Below, in pieces: positions 14,047 to 22,072 of a stretch of DNA of 23,186 bases (positions within the stretch are counted from its first letter, which is position 1; each line of letters opens with the position of its first letter). The notes beneath the pieces are model-generated. The model made no database searches. It was not told where the DNA came from and was given only the letters and a program-made list of their open reading frames with translations. The translations under genes and the position numbers were made by a program. The stretch lies in the IMG/VR virus record IMGVR_UViG_3300009285_006422, positions 1 through 23,186 of that record; one strand, given 5' to 3'. Source of the stretch: a virus.

Positions 14047-14674
14047 AAAGACCGCCGTATTTATAACGATAACTATTGCGCTGCTGATAGTGACGTTCTT
14101 GCTATCACGCGGGATACTCTATGCACATAAGAATGGGAGAATTGTCCCTCCTAGAGCGGCGCAATACCGACCTACAGTAATACGAGAGGTTAGATATTAT
14201 TGGGGATTTAGAGAGAATCCCTCGACTTTTCTTTCTCAGATTCACCAGGAGTCCGGCTTTAGAGAGGGCGCTAAGAGCGCCTTTGCCAGCGGCTTGACAC
14301 AATTCACGCCGGGGACCGCCGAATGGATTCAGAAACTTTATGCTAAGGATCTGCGGGAGACATGCCCGACTAATTCTGGCTGTCCATTAAATCCTAAATG
14401 GGCCATAAGAGCAATGGTAATGTACGATAAAAGACTGTGGGACCGATATCCATTTACGAGCGGAGATGACCGCTTTGGATTTACGCTCTCCTCTTATAAT
14501 GGGGGAAGTGGCTGGATAGATAAGGAACGACAAGCGGCGGCGCAGATGAATAAAGAAAGTAATAAATGGTTCAATGCTGTTGAGAAAACTTGTCTCCGTG
14601 CCAAATGGGCCTGCGATGAGAACAGGCAGTATCCCCGCAACATACTCTACAAGTGGAGGCATCACTACGAATGA
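14036..14674 (+). CDS. Membrane-anchored lytic transglycosylase (SLT/GH23 type), endolysin candidate
   Basis: 212 residues from TTG 14036, preceded by GGGAG at 14025-14029. Residues 5-27 are a signal-anchor (TAVFITITIALLIVTFLLSRG). The SLT motif follows: FLSQIHQESGF with the likely catalytic Glu72, then SAFASGLTQFTPGTAEW (family GLMQ...P-x-TA), and later LSSYNGGSGW (family A-YN-G). It would cleave peptidoglycan between MurNAc and GlcNAc. The N-terminal anchor suggests Sec-dependent export with later release, as in SAR endolysins. Several Cys in the C-terminal part could form disulfides in the periplasm. Confidence 0.85.
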   Translation: MDYKKTAVFITITIALLIVTFLLSRGILYAHKNGRIVPPRAAQYRPTVIREVRYYWGFRENPSTFLSQIHQESGFREGAKSAFASGLTQFTPGTAEWIQKLYAKDLRETCPTNSGCPLNPKWAIRAMVMYDKRLWDRYPFTSGDDRFGFTLSSYNGGSGWIDKERQAAAQMNKESNKWFNAVEKTCLRAKWACDENRQYPRNILYKWRHHYE

Positions 14675-14855
14675 TAAGTTTTTCTTAGGTCAGCGCGTCA
14701 GGGTAGGCATTAAGCACTGGCTGAGATCGAATGAAGCGGGCACCATAATAAAAATAAACGGTAAGTCTAGTCATCCATACCTCGTCGAGTTCAAACGGGT
14801 TTTTGTTGGCGGCGGGATAGATGGCAATAGGCTGTGGTGCGATGAGATTCAGTAA
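14616..14855 (+). CDS. Small beta-rich (KOW/SH3-like) protein, start uncertain
   Basis: The meaningful part is FFLGQRVRVGIKHWLRSNEAGTIIKINGK...YLVEFKRVF...NRLWCDEIQ, which resembles a KOW/SH3-like barrel. ATG 14616 or 14574 would overlap the transglycosylase gene. The attractive ATG at 14671 (ATGA overlap with the previous stop, GGAGG at 14655-14659) is out of frame with this domain and stops after five codons, next to a T5 run. Either a base was lost or gained there, or the start lies upstream at 14616. Function unknown. Confidence 0.55.
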   Translation: MRTGSIPATYSTSGGITTNDKFFLGQRVRVGIKHWLRSNEAGTIIKINGKSSHPYLVEFKRVFVGGGIDGNRLWCDEIQ

Positions 14856-14890
14856 TTGTGAACGTGGAAAAAGACTGAACGGAGATATTT

Positions 14891-15034
14891 ATGTTTGAAG
14901 CGATAGCATCCTTCTGGCACGAGACGGTTTTCTGGCTGATGATTATCGGTTGGCTAATCGTCTGTTATGATCACGCCGACAAGGTGCGAGCTATTTTCGA
15001 ATGGGCTATGACGAAGATTAAGACCGAGAAATGA
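14891..15034 (+). CDS. Small single-pass membrane protein (47 residues)
   Basis: ATG 14891 has GGAGA at 14881-14885. The product has one hydrophobic segment, about residues 10-27 (ETVFWLMIIGWLIVCYD), followed by a basic helix (HADKVRAIFEWAMTKIKTEK). It ends in an ATGA overlap with the spanin gene. Position and topology fit a small holin or antiholin, or a lysis accessory; no family is certain. Confidence 0.6.
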   Translation: MFEAIASFWHETVFWLMIIGWLIVCYDHADKVRAIFEWAMTKIKTEK

Positions 15035-15408
15035 TAACGCCGAAGCGCATAACAACGGCGGTCGCGGCGATAGTCCTCATCGGGCTAGTCGCATACTTCC
15101 GCTACGTCGGCACGTTTTCGCCCCTGCTCACGTCCGAGCAGCGGAGGACGATAGCCATGCAAGATGAGATAATCACCGACCTGGAGGCGCGGAACGAGAA
15201 GGCCGAAAAGGAAGTGAAGGCGGCGAAGGCGGCGCAAATAATCGCCGAGCGCAAAGAAAAGGAGGCGACGGGCAGGCTCGCGCAGCGGAACCAGGAAATA
15301 GCGGGGTGGGCCGCCAAATACGCCGAGCTAAAGTCCAGGCCCGCGATATTGGTCACGAAGGCGGGCGAGGCTAAAGACACGCTGAAGCAGATGGGGTGGT
15401 CGCGATGA
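15031..15408 (+). CDS. Rz-like inner-membrane spanin
   Basis: 125 residues. Residues ~8-24 are an N-terminal membrane anchor (TAVAAIVLIGLVAYFRY). Residues ~35-100 are a long Ala/Glu/Lys-rich coiled coil (DEIITDLEARNEKAEKEVKAAKAAQIIAERKEKEATGRLAQ). This is the standard i-spanin (Rz) architecture, which bridges to an outer-membrane partner and fuses the two membranes at lysis. It overlaps both neighbours by ATGA, so the set is translated together. It supports a diderm host. Confidence 0.7.
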   Translation: MITPKRITTAVAAIVLIGLVAYFRYVGTFSPLLTSEQRRTIAMQDEIITDLEARNEKAEKEVKAAKAAQIIAERKEKEATGRLAQRNQEIAGWAAKYAELKSRPAILVTKAGEAKDTLKQMGWSR

Positions 15409-15911
15409 AAAACAGAATCGCATCTATAATCTTTTTTGCCCTGATTGTTTTCTCCGCGACGTGCTTCGGGCAAGAGATACGGCCTATCCCCGGTATCCCG
15501 CTCAACCAGGGCCAGATCGCTCCGACCGACGGCGTTCTCTTCGGCAACGAGTCCTTAATCGCCCTAGCGAACGCGCTGAGAGAGGCGCTGACGCTGCACG
15601 AGAAGGTCAAGATCCTGGAGGGCCAGGCGGCGGCGCTAGCTGACGGTTCGGCGGAGAGGGACAACGTGATCGCCGCCTTGCAGGAGCAGAAAACGCAGAT
15701 GCGAATCGCCATAGACAAGCTGGAGTTCATTAACGCGAATCACAGGCTGATAGAGAATGCCCACAAGACGGCGAACGGCATCATACTTGACGCGCTCAAG
15801 GAGGCCCGCGAGGACAACAAGGCGCTGAGGTCGGAGCTCTGGTGGACGAAGATTTTCAGCGCGATCCCGATCATCGGGCTGATAGTTGCGGCGATACAGG
15901 CGGGACTCTAG
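15405..15911 (+). CDS. Exported coiled-coil protein with C-terminal anchor, spanin partner candidate
   Basis: 168 residues from ATG 15405 (ATGA overlap). Residues 1-20 are a signal peptide ending ...FSATC; Cys20 could be lipidated, although S-A-T-C is a poor lipobox. Residues ~50-140 are helical/coiled coil. Residues ~148-168 (FSAIPIIGLIVAAIQAGL) form a C-terminal membrane segment. An N-terminal export signal with a Cys, plus a C-terminal anchor, is the layout of unimolecular spanins, yet a full i-spanin is encoded just upstream. Its place as the last lysis gene makes an outer-membrane spanin role plausible. Confidence 0.55.
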   Translation: MKNRIASIIFFALIVFSATCFGQEIRPIPGIPLNQGQIAPTDGVLFGNESLIALANALREALTLHEKVKILEGQAAALADGSAERDNVIAALQEQKTQMRIAIDKLEFINANHRLIENAHKTANGIILDALKEAREDNKALRSELWWTKIFSAIPIIGLIVAAIQAGL

Positions 15912-15930
15912 ACGGAGGGAGGATTGCGAC

Positions 15931-16434
15931 ACGAAGACATTTTCCACCAGTCTGATCGCCCTCAAGAATGCGCTTTCTGGCGAACGCGCATGGGCGCACC
16001 TCGTTGAGATCGTAGTCAACGCCAATACTACAGCATATTTTACATCTTCGCCGGAGACTGTAACCCATAATGGGCGGACCTACGCGCCCGTCCCGATGGT
16101 AATCGGGCCGATAGAGACGCAGGCGACAGGCCAGCTCCCCACCATGACCGTAGATGTGTGGAACTTTCAGGGGCAGGCTTTCCAGTTCGCTAAGGACAAT
16201 GACCTAAGTCTGAATGACGTGACGGTGAGGGTCGTCAATCTCTCCCTCACTACGTCGGGCGCGGAGGACTCGATAAAGCTCCAGATACTGGGATCGGCGT
16301 TCACGGACGAGGTCGGGCGGTTCACGCTGGGACACGACTTCAACTACGACGCGGATGGACCTCGCAGGACGTATAACAGGAGGGATTTCCCGTCGATCCC
16401 ATATAATTTCCGCCAGTTTGCCATAATCGCATAG
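15931..16434 (+). CDS. Minor tail protein L-like / tail hub protein, apparent ACG start
   Basis: About 167 residues. The coding sense begins TKTFSTSLIALKNALSGERAWAHLVEI, as minor tail protein L and DUF1833-type proteins do, and continues ...TYAPVPMVIGPIETQATGQLPTMTVDVWN, also typical. There is no ATG, GTG or TTG at this point in frame. A GGAGG at 15918-15922 stands 8 bases before ACG 15931, which would give M-TKTFS in register if ACG serves as start or replaced ATG. The only standard alternative is TTG 15886, which lies inside the previous gene and lacks a ribosome site. The protein would connect the distal tail to the NlpC/gpJ tip. Confidence 0.75.
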   Translation, partial: TKTFSTSLIALKNALSGERAWAHLVEIVVNANTTAYFTSSPETVTHNGRTYAPVPMVIGPIETQATGQLPTMTVDVWNFQGQAFQFAKDNDLSLNDVTVRVVNLSLTTSGAEDSIKLQILGSAFTDEVGRFTLGHDFNYDADGPRRTYNRRDFPSIPYNFRQFAIIA

Positions 16435-16437
16435 ATA

Positions 16438-16827
16438 ATGAAAAATGACGATTTTATGCAATCGCTAGTTGGCATCCCCTATAAGGACGGCGGCCTATCA
16501 CCAAAGGAAGGAATGGACTGTTGGGGTCTATCCCGCTGGTGCATAAAAATTCTTACGGGAGTCGAGTTACCGGAGAAACCTATCGCATGGCGGCACTATG
16601 GATGCCTGTTAGGCAAGGACGCGAAAATAGAGCGTGGCGACCTCCTGTTTTTTACAGCCAGTCCGCCGGCCAACATACACATGGGCATTGCCATGTCATC
16701 CTCCGAGTTTATAAATGCCCGCCTTCAAGCTGGTCAGGTTGTCTGCGAGCCGATATCCAGATGGAAATCTCTTTTATTGAACGTGGGGCGCATTACGGGA
16801 AACACGACGCATGATCTTAGAGATTAG
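16438..16827 (+). CDS. NlpC/P60 tail-tip peptidase (gpK-like)
   Basis: 129 residues from ATG 16438. It has the NlpC/P60 layout: GIPYKDGGLSPKEGMDCWGL with the nucleophile Cys28, RGDLLFF before the second motif, and NIHMGIAMS with the catalytic His81. It would cut cell-wall peptides during DNA entry. It is shorter than lambda gpK, lacking the N-terminal Mov34 domain, as in gene transfer agents. It overlaps the gpJ-like gene by 17 bases, matching the K-I-J order of lambdoid tails. Confidence 0.9.
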   Translation: MKNDDFMQSLVGIPYKDGGLSPKEGMDCWGLSRWCIKILTGVELPEKPIAWRHYGCLLGKDAKIERGDLLFFTASPPANIHMGIAMSSSEFINARLQAGQVVCEPISRWKSLLLNVGRITGNTTHDLRD

Positions 16828-19800
16828 AGACATCCTGGAGCGGCAGACAGCCTATGGGCATATCAATGTCCCGCGCGGGATGACACTCGGTCAACTGTTC
16901 GACTCCGACAAAAAGATCACTTGGATCAAGAGCAGCATCACTACGGCGGATTTCAACGGCGTCCGCGTCGATAATTGGCAGGAAATTAGTCCGGCCAAAG
17001 GCGACAAGGTTAGATTGCAGATCATGCCGAAGCCGGATTTCGGAGCCAGCATCTGGGGGCCGATGTTGATGTCCCTGACTGCGGCGTGGCAAGGGGCATC
17101 GTGGGCTGGCATTATCATGGCCGCCCTTACCGTCGTCTCCGTCGGCCAGTTCGTCGCCGGACTGTTCATGACACCCAAGCCGCCGAAGCTCAATGTCGGC
17201 GGCGTAGCCGACAGTCCCACCTATTCATTTGAGGGGATACGTACAACTATAGTGCCAGGCAATCCAGTCCCCGTGATCTACGGCATGCATCGCGTCGGTG
17301 GACAGCTCCTCTCCATGACGACCGACGTGGCCTCCTCCGCAGGCGGAAGGCACTCCAAGAGCAGCCACGAGATTCGCATGCTCCTCGGCCTCGGTGAGGG
17401 ACCGATAACCGACGTGAACTGCGTCAAGATCAACGGCATCCTATCGGACACCTTCCCAGAGATAAATCTTGAAATTCGCACTGGCGGCTCTAGTCAGGCT
17501 CCTATAACCGGATTCGAGAAGATACGAAACACCTTCCGCGACGGGCGAGAGATAACCAGTTCGGCGATCACGTACACGACAAATGGAAACAGTCTGAGCA
17601 CGGTAGACCTCCAGATATCGGCCCAGAGAGGGATGTACATAACGAACAAATATGGCGCAGGCGACGACCAAACGATCCGGTACAGCGTAGAGCGCCGGCC
17701 AACGGGGACGACAACCTTCACCGCGGTCTCGACGATCGAGTGGTCGAACAATACCTACGCCGAGATGTGGGACGTCTATAAGATGGACGTGGATACGCCC
17801 GACCAGTACGACGTACGCATGACATGGCTCGCCGCGGGCAGAACAGGTGAGCGGGACGCCTACCAGATATGGCTTATGAACGTGACCGAGAGCACGGACA
17901 TGTCGGATACCTACTCCGGTACTGCTCTGCTCGCGCTCAAGGGGATAGCGACGGCCCAACTCCAGGGCGGCAGGCCGGACATGACGGCGCTGGTGCGCGG
18001 ACGCACGGTCAGGGCTTACTCAGATGAGACGACCTACGTTACTACATGGACGCGTAACCCGTCCTGGTGCGTGCTCGACTACATGACGAACTCGGTCTAC
18101 GGGATGGGCGCGTTCATAACGACATCGGATGTCAATATCCAGTCATTCATAGATTTCGCCACCCTCTGCACGTCCCAGGTCCCGAATGGGGCAGGCGGGC
18201 TGGAGAATCAGCACATGCTGGACCTCGTGATGGATGTGAAGAAGCCGCACTGGTCGTGGGTACTCGACACGCTGGCCAACTACCGCTCTGCCCTTATTTA
18301 CTCGCAGATGCAGTGGAAACTGATAAGCGACCGTGCCGACCTCCCGCTCCGGCAGGTCTTCCATTCCGGCAATATGGTCCCCGGCAGGACCACGGTCAAG
18401 ATGGGCAGCGACCCGCTTAGGCCGAACCAGGCCAACGTGCGCTTCGCCAACCAGAACCTCGAGTACGAGCAGGACGTGATCTATGTGCAGAACTCGGCGT
18501 CGGTTTATGGCGCGAATGATCCGATCAAAGATTTCGACATGGCGATGGTCGGCGTCGTAAGGGAATCCGAGGCGATACGGAATGGAGACTGGCAACTAAA
18601 CAGAAAACGCCAGGTAGTACGCGAGGTCTCGTGGGCGACCGGCCTGGAGGCCCTGGCCGTCGAGCCGGGCGACATGGCGCGGGTCGGGATAAAAACGTAT
18701 GGGGACGAGATGGGCTTCGGCGGCAGAGTTCTCGAAGGCGACGCGGCGCACATAACGCTCGACCGGGAGATAGTTGTCGGCTCTGGCTACACTTATGATT
18801 TGTTCGTCTGGCACATCGCCGTAGACAGCATGGAGTCGCGCACGCTGGCGAATACCGTAGCCGGGGGGAACTTGATGGCCACGTACATCGTCGCCAGCCC
18901 GACCGCCGCGTTCAACATCGTCCCGCAGGCCGGAGACAGGTGGGCCATCGGGATAACCTCTGAGGACCTGATGCTCGTGCGGGTGAAGTCCGTCGGGCGG
19001 AATGAGGCCGGACAGCACGAGCTGATGGGCGAGCAATTTGTGAGCTTGAATGTCACGACCCCGAGCCTGGCGTCCACCGGCACTACGGTGGACTTCGCCT
19101 CGCCCCCGCCGCAGCCGATAAGCGTCGTGGCGACCGAGGCAGCCGTCATGGGCAAGGACGGCAGCTTCACGTCCCGCGTGATCGTCGATGTCGGACCTCA
19201 CCCGGCTGTGGCGGCTGGACAGGCGACGGGAGTTGCCACGACTCCCTCTTTCACTCTCCAGTCCTCGCATACGGCGGTCGACGACGCGCTGAATAACGAG
19301 AATCTGCGGTTCATAACCGGGGCGGCGTCCGGCTACTACGGGCAGATCGGCTCGTGGAGATTCGGGACCGCCGTGGCCTCCGTCGTCCCGCAGTTCGCGA
19401 CGCCACCGAACAGCGGAGACCGATATCAAGTCGAGGTCAGGAACCCGGAATACGACGGCTTCGACCTCCTAGCCAGGACTGCCGCCGGAAGCGAGTTCTC
19501 GTTCATCGGCCAGTTCCTAGGGACGAGGGCGGAGATGACCGCCGTGCAGGATATGACCTATAATCTCAAGGTCGTCCCGTTCTCGCGGCGCGGCGTCAGG
19601 AACTACACGGGTAACTGGCTGCTCACCGTCACGACTACAGGCGACGTGACCGGGCCGGGAACGCCCTCCGGCCTTGTCGTCGGCTCTGCGACCGGCAAGC
19701 TCGTGCCGCTCACGTGGAACGCGAACAGCGAGGCGGACCTTAGCGAGTACCTCATCAATCGCAACACGGTGAACGCTTTCGGCACGTCATCGCTCATCGG

Positions 19801-21013
19801 CGAAGTTTCGGCGAACGTCTTCTTCGATAGCAACGTCACGCTCGGGAACACTTATGTTTATTGGGTGCGGGCCGTCGATGCGTCGAGCAACGTGTCTCCT
19901 GTTCACCCAGGCTCCACGGCTGGAATCGTCGCAGCGCCAATACTAGTCCCGAACACGGAGGTCTCCACTACCGCCCCTTCTGTTCTGGCAAGCCTCACGG
20001 CTTCCTTCCCGGAGACGTATCTCGCTGCGGACGGTACGGCCTATACCGTCGGGCGGATCTACTGGGTCAACCCCGCAGACACTAACAGGGCCTACACCGA
20101 TGTGCTCTATAAGCGGAGCAGCGCCGCCAACAGCGAGTGGATGATCGGGAACCAGACGCAGACCTCGTCATCCCGGATAGACGACCTCTCCATCGGCGTC
20201 AACTACGACTTCGGGGTGCGGGCCGTCTCCCGCTTCGGAGTCCAGGGAGCGATCATAACGGCGCAGAGCCAGACGGCGCTTGATACGACGGTCCCGGCGA
20301 CGCCGAGCGGGCTGGTAGCGGCCATCGGCACTGGGCGGCAAGTTCTGCTCGACTGGAGCGACAACACGGAGGCGGACCTCGCTTATTACGAGGTCTATCG
20401 TCATACGTCCAATCTGTTCGGCGGTGCGGTGAAGATCGCCAACGCGAACGTGAGCAGGTTCACTGACGTGGTAAGTGCTTTCGAGATTTCGTACTTCTAT
20501 TGGATACGGGCCTCTGACAGGTCAGGAAATCTGTCCCCTATCCATCCCGGTTCCACGGCGGGGGTGACTATCGTAGCGAGCATGATAATGACCGTGGACG
20601 TGAGCAGTAACGCAATAACGCAGATCCAGGAATTCGCCAATGACGCCGTTTCCTCCAAGATAACAACTACTGAGATGGACATATCTAATGGCGGAGTAGT
20701 CATCACTACTGGGGGCGGGCCGATTTTGATAATCGGGAAGGCGAAGGCGAAAAACGCCTTGGTAACCGGAGAAACGGATTCGACACTGCGGGTGCGACGG
20801 GGGACGGCGAACTCCAGCCCGCTGATAGACGAGGCGTCAGCCCGGCATCCGCGCCCAAGCGACGCCTACACGCTCATATGCAATAAGGTCGATCCTCAAC
20901 CAGCTGGAACCTACACTTACACTCTCAGGGGGTTGGCGGGGCCGGGCGGACCGGGCGGCGATCTTGTAACCTTCGAGTTCAGGAGGCTGCAAGTTATAGA
21001 GGTGAAAAAATAA
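16811..21013 (+). CDS. Tail tip host-specificity protein (gpI-gpJ fusion) with FN3 domains
   Basis: 1400 residues. Residues 1-76 resemble the beta-grasp of lambda gpI. Residues ~80-120 are hydrophobic (SIWGPMLMSLTAAWQGASWAGIIMAALTVVSVGQFVAGLFM), as in gpI tails. The gpJ core then begins: YSFEGIRTTIVPGNPVPVIYG..., ...LLGLGEGPI..., W..NPSWCVLDYMTN. Residues ~946-1035, a central weaker copy, and ~1160-1245 are fibronectin type III repeats, with repeated ends ...SNVSPVHPGSTAG and ...GNLSPIHPGSTAG. Residues ~1290-1400 form a C-terminal domain like the separate protein at 21448. The protein recognises the host and closes the tail tip. Confidence 0.92.
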   Translation: MILEIRDILERQTAYGHINVPRGMTLGQLFDSDKKITWIKSSITTADFNGVRVDNWQEISPAKGDKVRLQIMPKPDFGASIWGPMLMSLTAAWQGASWAGIIMAALTVVSVGQFVAGLFMTPKPPKLNVGGVADSPTYSFEGIRTTIVPGNPVPVIYGMHRVGGQLLSMTTDVASSAGGRHSKSSHEIRMLLGLGEGPITDVNCVKINGILSDTFPEINLEIRTGGSSQAPITGFEKIRNTFRDGREITSSAITYTTNGNSLSTVDLQISAQRGMYITNKYGAGDDQTIRYSVERRPTGTTTFTAVSTIEWSNNTYAEMWDVYKMDVDTPDQYDVRMTWLAAGRTGERDAYQIWLMNVTESTDMSDTYSGTALLALKGIATAQLQGGRPDMTALVRGRTVRAYSDETTYVTTWTRNPSWCVLDYMTNSVYGMGAFITTSDVNIQSFIDFATLCTSQVPNGAGGLENQHMLDLVMDVKKPHWSWVLDTLANYRSALIYSQMQWKLISDRADLPLRQVFHSGNMVPGRTTVKMGSDPLRPNQANVRFANQNLEYEQDVIYVQNSASVYGANDPIKDFDMAMVGVVRESEAIRNGDWQLNRKRQVVREVSWATGLEALAVEPGDMARVGIKTYGDEMGFGGRVLEGDAAHITLDREIVVGSGYTYDLFVWHIAVDSMESRTLANTVAGGNLMATYIVASPTAAFNIVPQAGDRWAIGITSEDLMLVRVKSVGRNEAGQHELMGEQFVSLNVTTPSLASTGTTVDFASPPPQPISVVATEAAVMGKDGSFTSRVIVDVGPHPAVAAGQATGVATTPSFTLQSSHTAVDDALNNENLRFITGAASGYYGQIGSWRFGTAVASVVPQFATPPNSGDRYQVEVRNPEYDGFDLLARTAAGSEFSFIGQFLGTRAEMTAVQDMTYNLKVVPFSRRGVRNYTGNWLLTVTTTGDVTGPGTPSGLVVGSATGKLVPLTWNANSEADLSEYLINRNTVNAFGTSSLIGEVSANVFFDSNVTLGNTYVYWVRAVDASSNVSPVHPGSTAGIVAAPILVPNTEVSTTAPSVLASLTASFPETYLAADGTAYTVGRIYWVNPADTNRAYTDVLYKRSSAANSEWMIGNQTQTSSSRIDDLSIGVNYDFGVRAVSRFGVQGAIITAQSQTALDTTVPATPSGLVAAIGTGRQVLLDWSDNTEADLAYYEVYRHTSNLFGGAVKIANANVSRFTDVVSAFEISYFYWIRASDRSGNLSPIHPGSTAGVTIVASMIMTVDVSSNAITQIQEFANDAVSSKITTTEMDISNGGVVITTGGGPILIIGKAKAKNALVTGETDSTLRVRRGTANSSPLIDEASARHPRPSDAYTLICNKVDPQPAGTYTYTLRGLAGPGGPGGDLVTFEFRRLQVIEVKK

Positions 21014-21015
21014 GC

Positions 21016-21438
21016 ATGCTAACTTTCGTTACATTCGAAACTGGCTCGATGGCCATAACCGGCAAATACGTCGTCGCCGATAGCGCTGACGCGGCCAACT
21101 ATTCGAACACGTTTACCGTATCGGTAAACAGTCTGCCCAATATAGAGTTTGCCAACAAGATTGCGAGCGGTGGCGCGGCGCTAGTCTCTAAAATCGTGTG
21201 CAGCATAACCGTCGCGCAGTCCATATTTCTGGGGAATGGAGTCGCCGTGTGCTCGATGCAAATCTCCCCGGTGTCGAACTCATGCGCGGTCGATATTGAA
21301 CACTTCGTCAGCAGATTCTCCGTGTCGTCGTCAGACCCCATCATCCTGCTAACATCCACCGTCAGCAAGTCGTTCGAAATCAAGATCCACGGCGACATCA
21401 ACCACTACGCGACGCCGATCACCGTCACGGCGACATAG
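21016..21438 (+). CDS. Probable tail tip-associated beta-rich protein
   Basis: 140 residues from ATG 21016, two bases after the gpJ stop. It is Ser/Thr/Val/Ile-rich with alternating hydrophobic residues, so probably all beta, with few charged residues. There is no known motif. The position directly after gpJ is where receptor-binding or tip-decoration proteins lie, which is the only functional hint. Confidence 0.6.
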   Translation: MLTFVTFETGSMAITGKYVVADSADAANYSNTFTVSVNSLPNIEFANKIASGGAALVSKIVCSITVAQSIFLGNGVAVCSMQISPVSNSCAVDIEHFVSRFSVSSSDPIILLTSTVSKSFEIKIHGDINHYATPITVTAT

Positions 21439-21447
21439 GAATTACTT

Positions 21448-21885
21448 ATGGGAACAGCAGCAAATTATACACCGACCCCGTATGTCAGGACCACGGATAT
21501 AGCTTCCAATGCCATATCAAATTTCGTGGAAGTCTCCAATGCGAATTCTCTCGGTCTCGTCAATAGTGGGACTATTGTTCTCCAGGGCGCGATCACGACC
21601 GGTGGCGGCATGGTTAACGTAATCGGCAAAATGACGTTTGCTGAAGGCGACGTGAGAGCGACCGGAGTTATTCGACTCAGGAGAGATGGGGCGGCGACTG
21701 GAACATTGTTAGACACGAGCAATATCTATATGGCGACCAGCGGACAGGAAATATTAGTGATGTTAAATAAACTCGACACGCCCGCAAGCGGCGTGCATAG
21801 TTATTCTATTACACAAGAAGATCAAGGTGGAGCCGGGACTTTCGTTAGAAATCGATCCCTACAGATGACGGAATACCTGCGATGA
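21448..21885 (+). CDS. Receptor-binding/tip protein, paralogue of the gpJ C-terminal domain
   Basis: 145 residues from ATG 21448. Its core ...GAITTGGGMVNVIGKMTFAEGDVRATGVIRLRRDGAATGTLLDTS... matches the gpJ end ...VVITTGGGPILIIGKAKAKNALVTGETDSTLRVRRGTANSSPLIDEA..., and both continue with a segment like VMLNKLDTPASGVHSYSI versus LICNKVDPQPAGTYTYTL, and finish near RSLQMTEYL versus RRLQVIEVK. It is therefore a free copy of the same beta domain, most likely involved in host binding. It overlaps the next gene by ATGA. Confidence 0.7.
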   Translation: MGTAANYTPTPYVRTTDIASNAISNFVEVSNANSLGLVNSGTIVLQGAITTGGGMVNVIGKMTFAEGDVRATGVIRLRRDGAATGTLLDTSNIYMATSGQEILVMLNKLDTPASGVHSYSITQEDQGGAGTFVRNRSLQMTEYLR

Positions 21886-22064
21886 AATATCTGGCGATAT
21901 ACGATCCAGTCACCAGCGAGATAAAGGCGAGGATAATTATATCCAGAGACGCTGATGCCAAGAAATGCGACAATTATATCGAGTTGACGCAGGAAGAATA
22001 CGAGGCGGAGATAGAGAGAACGCACAAAGTCAACTTGCGAACAAAGAAAATAGAGAGAAAGTGA
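21882..22064 (+). CDS. Small hypothetical protein after the tail tip genes
   Basis: 60 residues from ATG 21882 (ATGA overlap). The sequence MKYLAIYDPVTSEIKARIIIS...YIELTQEEYEAEIERTHKVN is a short beta hairpin-like start followed by a helix. Small genes of this layout often end phage tail-fibre operons, but I cannot name a family. It ends 8 bases before the convergent lipoprotein gene; I see no terminator between them. Confidence 0.6.
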   Translation: MKYLAIYDPVTSEIKARIIISRDADAKKCDNYIELTQEEYEAEIERTHKVNLRTKKIERK

Positions 22065-22072
22065 AAGTCAAG

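Noticed and set aside
18596-19429. 277-codon open frame on the minus strand
   Set aside because: It lies wholly inside the gpJ-like gene, has low-complexity Arg/Gly/Val-rich content and no ribosome site. It is an antisense shadow of a GC-rich gene. The same holds for minus-strand frames at 1380-1940 and 2232-2822.
20690-21885. Diversity-generating retroelement (template and variable repeat)
   Set aside because: The two related segments are diverged at protein level with no near-identical DNA repeat and no A-specific variation that I can see, and no reverse transcriptase gene is present in the window.
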